Below, in pieces: positions 61,701-64,000 of a stretch of DNA of 64,000 bases. The stretch covers positions 99,501 through 163,500 of the forward strand of contig CAUYUJ010011214.1 of NCBI GenBank assembly GCA_963575745.1, in the 5' to 3' direction. Numbering within the stretch: position 1 is the stretch's first letter; every line of letters begins with the position of its first letter. Below the pieces are notes generated by a model. That model did no database searches. It worked only from the letters and a program-made list of their open reading frames with translations, and was not told where the DNA came from. Both the position numbers and the translations under genes were made by a program. The DNA is from Prorocentrum cordatum (Eukaryota > Sar > Dinophyceae > Prorocentrales > Prorocentraceae).

Positions 61701-62312
61701 GCAAACCAGGACCTGCACGCCGCCCGCCTCGTCTTTGTGAGTTTCGTGTTCGGCCTGCAGCCCGCGGAGCTGGTGTCACTGACCGGGCGGCAAGTGGCGC
61801 CGCCGGCGCGGGCGGCCGGCCACGCCGCGTGGTCGCTCGTGCTGTTTCCGATGGAGGAGGAGACGCCCAGCAAGGACGGCGCCTTCAACGAGAGCGTGCT
61901 GGGCGACCTGCCGTTCTGCCACCTCATCGGGGACGTGCTGAAGCCGCTCGAGGCCGGCGTCGACGACAGGGACCTCGTGGCGCAGGTGCGGCACGTGCAG
62001 CTGGCGCAGGCGTTCGGCACGGCGGACCAGCGGCTCGGCCTCGAGGGCCCGCCGGGCCTGTACCAGCTGCGGCACGGCGGAGCGCCCGTCGACCTGGCCA
62101 GCTACCGCCGCAGCATCGCGGAGGTGAGGGCTCGCAGCCGCTGGGCAAGCGACAGCTCGGTGACGGGGTACGGCAATGGGGGCCGCGTCGCCGACCAGCT
62201 GATCAAGTTGCCACCGCCGTTCCTCGACCACGCCATCGTCCGCGCCAAGAAGAATGGCGACATCCTCTGCGAGCACTGCCGGCCCTTGCCGCCCGTGCGG
62301 GCGGGGCCGTAG
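58707..62312 (+). CDS. RT-RNase H-tyrosine recombinase polyprotein
   Basis: 1,201 codons from a true ATG. RT (about residues 210-450): RHGSPRVGLFTVWKKNGKQR, LIVDARLSN, LAQVDIQDAFYHLLLP (motif A), LRVAPMGWNHALWWCQ (motif B), TEYVDNFAAIG (motif C; Tyr-Val-Asp-Asn at 59,916-59,927 instead of YxDD). RNase H (about 555-750): VRCTDASPWGRGVC, LEGRALVWGVRHVSRG, FLTDGLSEVLAL, ELNVADEPSRRY. Recombinase (about 870-1185): LVFVSFVFGLQPAELVSLTG, LYQLRHGGAPVDLASYRRSI, RARSRWASDSSVTGY. The Arg-His of 'LRHGG' and the terminal Tyr fit the YR family; the first conserved Arg position reads Gln. The ORF is intact, so the Asn in RT may be lineage-specific rather than decay. Confidence 0.85.
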   Translation: MTSEWGRRGNPRSRGEYAGGPLDMSPGAAFVRGSHEGRVVNRDLLPLPHYRLPSMGSDDGGQPKSRRGQRRRGERAHCEDWARCCAITLNELDRGSADPHPQGQRASAGQERSLGMIQAAVAELGRPPADLTRQGALAELLAKRSYTGEKVSVARLDISLLSLPAGGGGPRALTTLLGDEGPMVVDAFLRDKVLPPSEAAARVAESALKRPYYDPSLQGRPRRYARLLAALDGAGMLEWRRHGSPRVGLFTVWKKNGKQRLIVDARLSNLCFASPDSVDLATGGSFASLEVDPGPPVCLAQVDIQDAFYHLLLPPELVPFFCLRPVTAGLAGVVELDGAPVSPTQLVYPHLRVAPMGWNHALWWCQRIHEFHAFRQPGVSLSNKLSDKKPGVRLGRSGFAHTEYVDNFAAIGRQAKEVDAVADSVLDALTAAGLSMHPRESSVGGSVLGWEFSDECPQVRVSPRRAWGLRLGIEGPLEKGFATGRDLEAIIGHFTFAARIRPEALRVFSAAYAFSQRGADTRRRLWTAVRRELRWAIGLLPLLRRRLDAVWSSKVRCTDASPWGRGVCLAERDPQFIAEAGRWSDRWRFSRGAEDRVRPRDASLREELDLAAAAGLDDLDRVGTARHLEALGEVDRSGAVPEIGPEILQGSWATVSAGRWKRREAMPILEGRALVWGVRHVSRGLSEFGKRILFLTDGLSEVLALEKGRSSSVALMRVCRQWAATVFAADLYPRVRWIRSELNVADEPSRRYQPKPFGLKPGCFRPPPGLPEPDDDRPPAATRRCPDPVGPVGCGPGDRQPGEAGRGCGAATRPGRAADPVASGGAVTGWRATAPTPWAGPGKGSGETSQASARRAGREGEARRCPANEFPVDKRATVSEGLSLLERESAGDHDQRVYQSALVEFRIFSETLGLRLETAQDYDEAAVEWTYPAVFDGSDALEGTRLKARLLYYYPRLLSVAGLPQFSRALRGWRRLGSPRSQLPLPGEVACAVAHRLAANQDLHAARLVFVSFVFGLQPAELVSLTGRQVAPPARAAGHAAWSLVLFPMEEETPSKDGAFNESVLGDLPFCHLIGDVLKPLEAGVDDRDLVAQVRHVQLAQAFGTADQRLGLEGPPGLYQLRHGGAPVDLASYRRSIAEVRARSRWASDSSVTGYGNGGRVADQLIKLPPPFLDHAIVRAKKNGDILCEHCRPLPPVRAGP
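62289..62304 (+). promoter_or_regulatory. Hairpin five bases upstream of the polyprotein stop codon
   Basis: CCGCCC-GTGC-GGGCGG is a perfect 6-bp stem, and TAG follows at 62,310-62,312. The methyltransferase-like ORF starts to make sense in the -1 frame right at this point. No canonical slippery heptamer was seen, so whether it promotes frameshifting or reinitiation is open. Confidence 0.4.
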
Positions 62313-63055
62313 CGCTCGAAGTGTTCAGCGGCTCCGGCAACTTCAGCCGGGCCTGGCGACGGCGGCGGCGCGCTCTGGGCTATGCTATTTTCGAGTGGGA
62401 CATCCGCTGGGGAGAGGAGTATGACCTCACTCGCCAGCGGGCGCAGCGCCTGGTGCGAGGCTGGGTCAACAACGGGCTGATTGCTGCCGTCTGGCTGGGC
62501 ACCCCTTGCCACAGCTGGAGCCGAGCACGGGACATTCGACCAGGGCCTCCGCCCTTGCGAAGTGACCTGCACGCGATGGGGTTGCCCGACCTAGCGCCCC
62601 GTGACGCTGAGAAGGTTAGGATCGGCAACGCCCTCATGAAGTTTTCAGCCTCGCTATTTTCTTTGTGCCAAGCCGTGCGCGTGCCAGTAGCTATTGAGAA
62701 TCCTCACATGTCTAGAATTTGGCTGACGTCTCAATTCAGGAGATTGCAAAGAAAATGCCGCTCTGTCGTGTTAGACTTTTGTCAATTCGGCCAGTCGTGC
62801 CGAAAGCGCACTCGCATCATATATGATCATGTGGACCTCCAACCTTTACATCGCCTCTGTCGTGGCCCCCGCGGGACCTGCTCCCGCACGGGCCGCCCTC
62901 ATGATCAGTTGCAGGGCAAAGGTGCAGACGGCATTTTTCACGCGCTCTTGGCCGAAGCTTACCCAGCTGATTTGTGCACTAGCATCGTCCGTTGCTTCCA
63001 GCTGGCGCTTGCAGAAAAGAAAGTTCAGCGAGTACAGACAATTTGGTGCGGCTGA
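62306..63055 (+). CDS. Methyltransferase-like protein of the tyrosine-recombinase element
   Basis: The frame is open well upstream, but that part is a shadow of the recombinase; sense begins at about 62,306 with AVALEVFSGSGNFSRAW (motif I). It continues with FEWDIRWGEEYDL, AAVWLGTPCHSWSRARD (motif IV, Thr-Pro-Cys), VPVAIENPHMSRIW (motif VI, Glu-Asn-Pro), VVLDFCQFGQSCRKRTRI and DHVDLQPLHRLC. The order is that of cytosine-C5 methyltransferases with catalytic Cys and Glu present. DIRS elements are known to carry a methyltransferase domain, but classically of the adenine (Dam-like) type, placed before the recombinase. No ATG starts it, so expression by frameshift or fusion is likely. The C-terminal part runs into repeat B1. 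Confidence 0.65.
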   Translation, partial: AVALEVFSGSGNFSRAWRRRRRALGYAIFEWDIRWGEEYDLTRQRAQRLVRGWVNNGLIAAVWLGTPCHSWSRARDIRPGPPPLRSDLHAMGLPDLAPRDAEKVRIGNALMKFSASLFSLCQAVRVPVAIENPHMSRIWLTSQFRRLQRKCRSVVLDFCQFGQSCRKRTRIIYDHVDLQPLHRLCRGPRGTCSRTGRPHDQLQGKGADGIFHALLAEAYPADLCTSIVRCFQLALAEKKVQRVQTIWCG

Positions 63056-63101
63056 AGCCAGTGGCGTTTTTGGAGAGAAGTCGTTCTATGCAAAAAGAGT
63101 T

Positions 63102-63237
63102 GGTGCCCGCTTAGCTTTGAAGTTAAGCGCTGCCTCGAGCTCGAGTCTGTGTGATCTGTGATTGCAAAGTCGGAAGACTTGTCGACACCAGAGATAGCAT
63201 CGCTTCGCACGCCTGGCGGAAAATGGACTGGGCGTTT
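63102..63237 (+). repeat. Split direct repeat B1
   Basis: 136 bp from GGTGCCCGCTTAGC to GGGCGTTT, with a CTCGAGCTCGAG palindrome inside. It lies one base from A2. It differs from B2 by one base (ATCGCTTCGC against ATCGTTTCGC). Confidence 0.9.
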
Positions 63238-63238
63238 G

Positions 63239-63316
63239 ATTTGTATAAGCTTGCTGATTAATGATATGCTGAAGACCGAAACACGCCGTCAACACCGATC
63301 CGTAGTTTTTCCTGGC
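63239..63316 (+). repeat. Split direct repeat A2
   Basis: 78 bp, matching A1. The B1-A2 junction reproduces the circle junction expected from excision of a YR element. Confidence 0.9.
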
Positions 63317-63376
63317 CAACCGTCTGCCCCACCGCTGCCCTCTCCTTTTTAAATTGCAGAACGAACCAAGTGATCA

Positions 63377-63512
63377 GGTGCCCGCTTAGCTTTGAAGTTA
63401 AGCGCTGCCTCGAGCTCGAGTCTGTGTGATCTGTGATTGCAAAGTCGGAAGACTTGTCGACACCAGAGATAGCATCGTTTCGCACGCCTGGCGGAAAATG
63501 GACTGGGCGTTT
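63377..63512 (+). repeat. Split direct repeat B2, right end of the element
   Basis: 136 bp matching B1 except one base. It is followed by CATATATATAGAGATATA, unrelated to the element, which marks the right border. Confidence 0.9.
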
Positions 63513-64000
63513 CATATATATAGAGATATAAAGTAGTCCATTTGCAGGTGCACGAACAGCTTACGTCAACAATTATAAAAACACGCCCAAGGTCCAGCCA
63601 TATTCTTGATATTGTTGACCAAATCTAGGATCCATGGAAGTTGGTGATTTGTCGTAAGATTTCTGACGGGTGTGCTCCGGGGTGTGGGGGGAAGAATGGG
63701 TGAGCATGGGCTGGGTTCGGGTGATCCGAGCTGGACCGGGTAGGGAAGAATCGCGCGACATCGTGACAGTGGCCCAGAAGCTGTGTTGAGACCAGTCCAC
63801 GCTGCGTTACGTAGTGGACGCTCTATCCAGGGGATCCGATGGATTTTTCCCCGAGCGGGCCCCTGTGGTCGACCACCCCCGGTCGGGGGGCGGGAAAGAT
63901 GGTGCTTCTCAGCAGTCGGTTGCCGTCATGCCACCAGCCAGAGGCCCGCGGGCGTTGTATCCAAGAGGTCCCACCAATGTCGCCCCGAACACGGCCCATG
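63513..64000. other. Right flank of the tyrosine-recombinase element; no gene recognised
   Basis: It starts with an AT-rich stretch (ATATATATAGAGATATAAAG). The rest is unremarkable and no ORF has recognisable motifs. Confidence 0.4.

Larger units (their letters stand above)
57037..63512 (+). mobile_element. Tyrosine-recombinase (Ngaro/PAT-like, DIRS order) retroelement with split direct repeats
   Basis: The ends follow the A1-ORFs-B1-A2-B2 plan: A1 57,037-57,114; B1 63,102-63,237; A2 63,239-63,316; B2 63,377-63,512. A1 and A2 (78 bp) look identical; B1 and B2 (136 bp) differ at one base. Inside are a gag-like ORF, an RT-RNase H-tyrosine-recombinase ORF overlapping it by 11 nt, and a methyltransferase-like ORF. 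Split direct repeats are diagnostic of PAT/Ngaro-type YR elements, which integrate by recombination without target duplication; none is seen here. High repeat identity and long intact ORFs suggest recent activity. Confidence 0.88.

Noticed and set aside
62303-62312. Canonical -1 slippery heptamer at the recombinase stop
   Set aside because: GGGGCCG does not satisfy X_XXY_YYZ in the zero frame; only the hairpin is reported.
1-64000. CRISPR arrays, rRNA, tRNA genes or bacterial operon structure
   Set aside because: No regularly spaced identical repeats with unique spacers, no rRNA-like sequence, and no cloverleaf found by eye; the tandem arrays are satellites.

Overview
The window looks like nuclear DNA from a dinoflagellate, most likely a Symbiodiniaceae-type or related lineage. 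Reasons: it is GC-rich and mostly degraded retroelements and satellites. Its elements pair reverse transcriptase with methyltransferase-like domains. It has a tyrosine-recombinase (Ngaro/PAT-type) retroelement and a secreted protein with the 'FGSILL..P' beta-domain that I associate with dinoflagellate proteomes. It also has a short intron with introner-like repeats and two degenerate matches to the dinoflagellate spliced leader. I see no bacterial-type operons, rRNA, tRNA or CRISPR array. The species assignment is inference.

Layout. 0.5-14.7 kb (+): a very large, decayed Copia-like element. It reads gag-like ORFs with zinc knuckles, an RNA 2'-phosphotransferase (Tpt1/KptA) domain, a RING-type finger, an aspartic protease, two methyltransferase-like domains, integrase, RT and RNase H. 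About 25 copies of a tiny hairpin (GCRGG-GNNA-CCYGC) are scattered through it, mostly in frame as Ala-Gly-X-Pro-Ala. 15.0-22.3 kb (-): a second retroelement-like block with gag-like, methyltransferase-like, Cys-rich and coiled-coil ORFs and no RT found. 23.0-25.6 kb: tandem repeats and a Cys/His-rich remnant (-). 26.9-27.6 kb (+): RNase H end of another Copia-like element. 30.3-33.3 kb: a higher-order tandem repeat. 33.7-37.3 kb (+): a LINE remnant with YMDD RT and a restriction-like-endonuclease tail. 37.7-38.9 kb: satellites.

39,425-46,657 (-): a near-complete Copia-like LTR element with TG..CA LTRs, a GGAGG target duplication, gag-protease, a GGGTTTT frameshift site with a predicted pseudoknot, and a pol carrying methyltransferase-like, integrase, RT and RNase H domains. 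It sits inside an older dispersed repeat. 47,233-48,402 (+): the best host gene candidate, a secreted protein with a 180-bp intron, plus an uninterrupted paralogous exon at 50.4-50.8 kb. 51.7-53.7 kb (+): a broken LINE with an FVDD RT. 54.6-56.7 kb: a giant TAATAG-type microsatellite. 57,037-63,512 (+): a structurally complete tyrosine-recombinase retroelement with split direct repeats (A1-ORFs-B1-A2-B2), encoding gag, RT-RNase H-YR and a downstream methyltransferase-like ORF.

Common theme: four different element types each carry a domain with a motif I-like [LR]E[VLI] block, a P[PST]C motif and an E[NQA]P-like motif. The most unusual content is in the first element: the hairpin family and the Tpt1-like RNA-processing domain. 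Many ORF starts used here are not ATG and are only reading-frame boundaries. Most element genes are interrupted by small indels.
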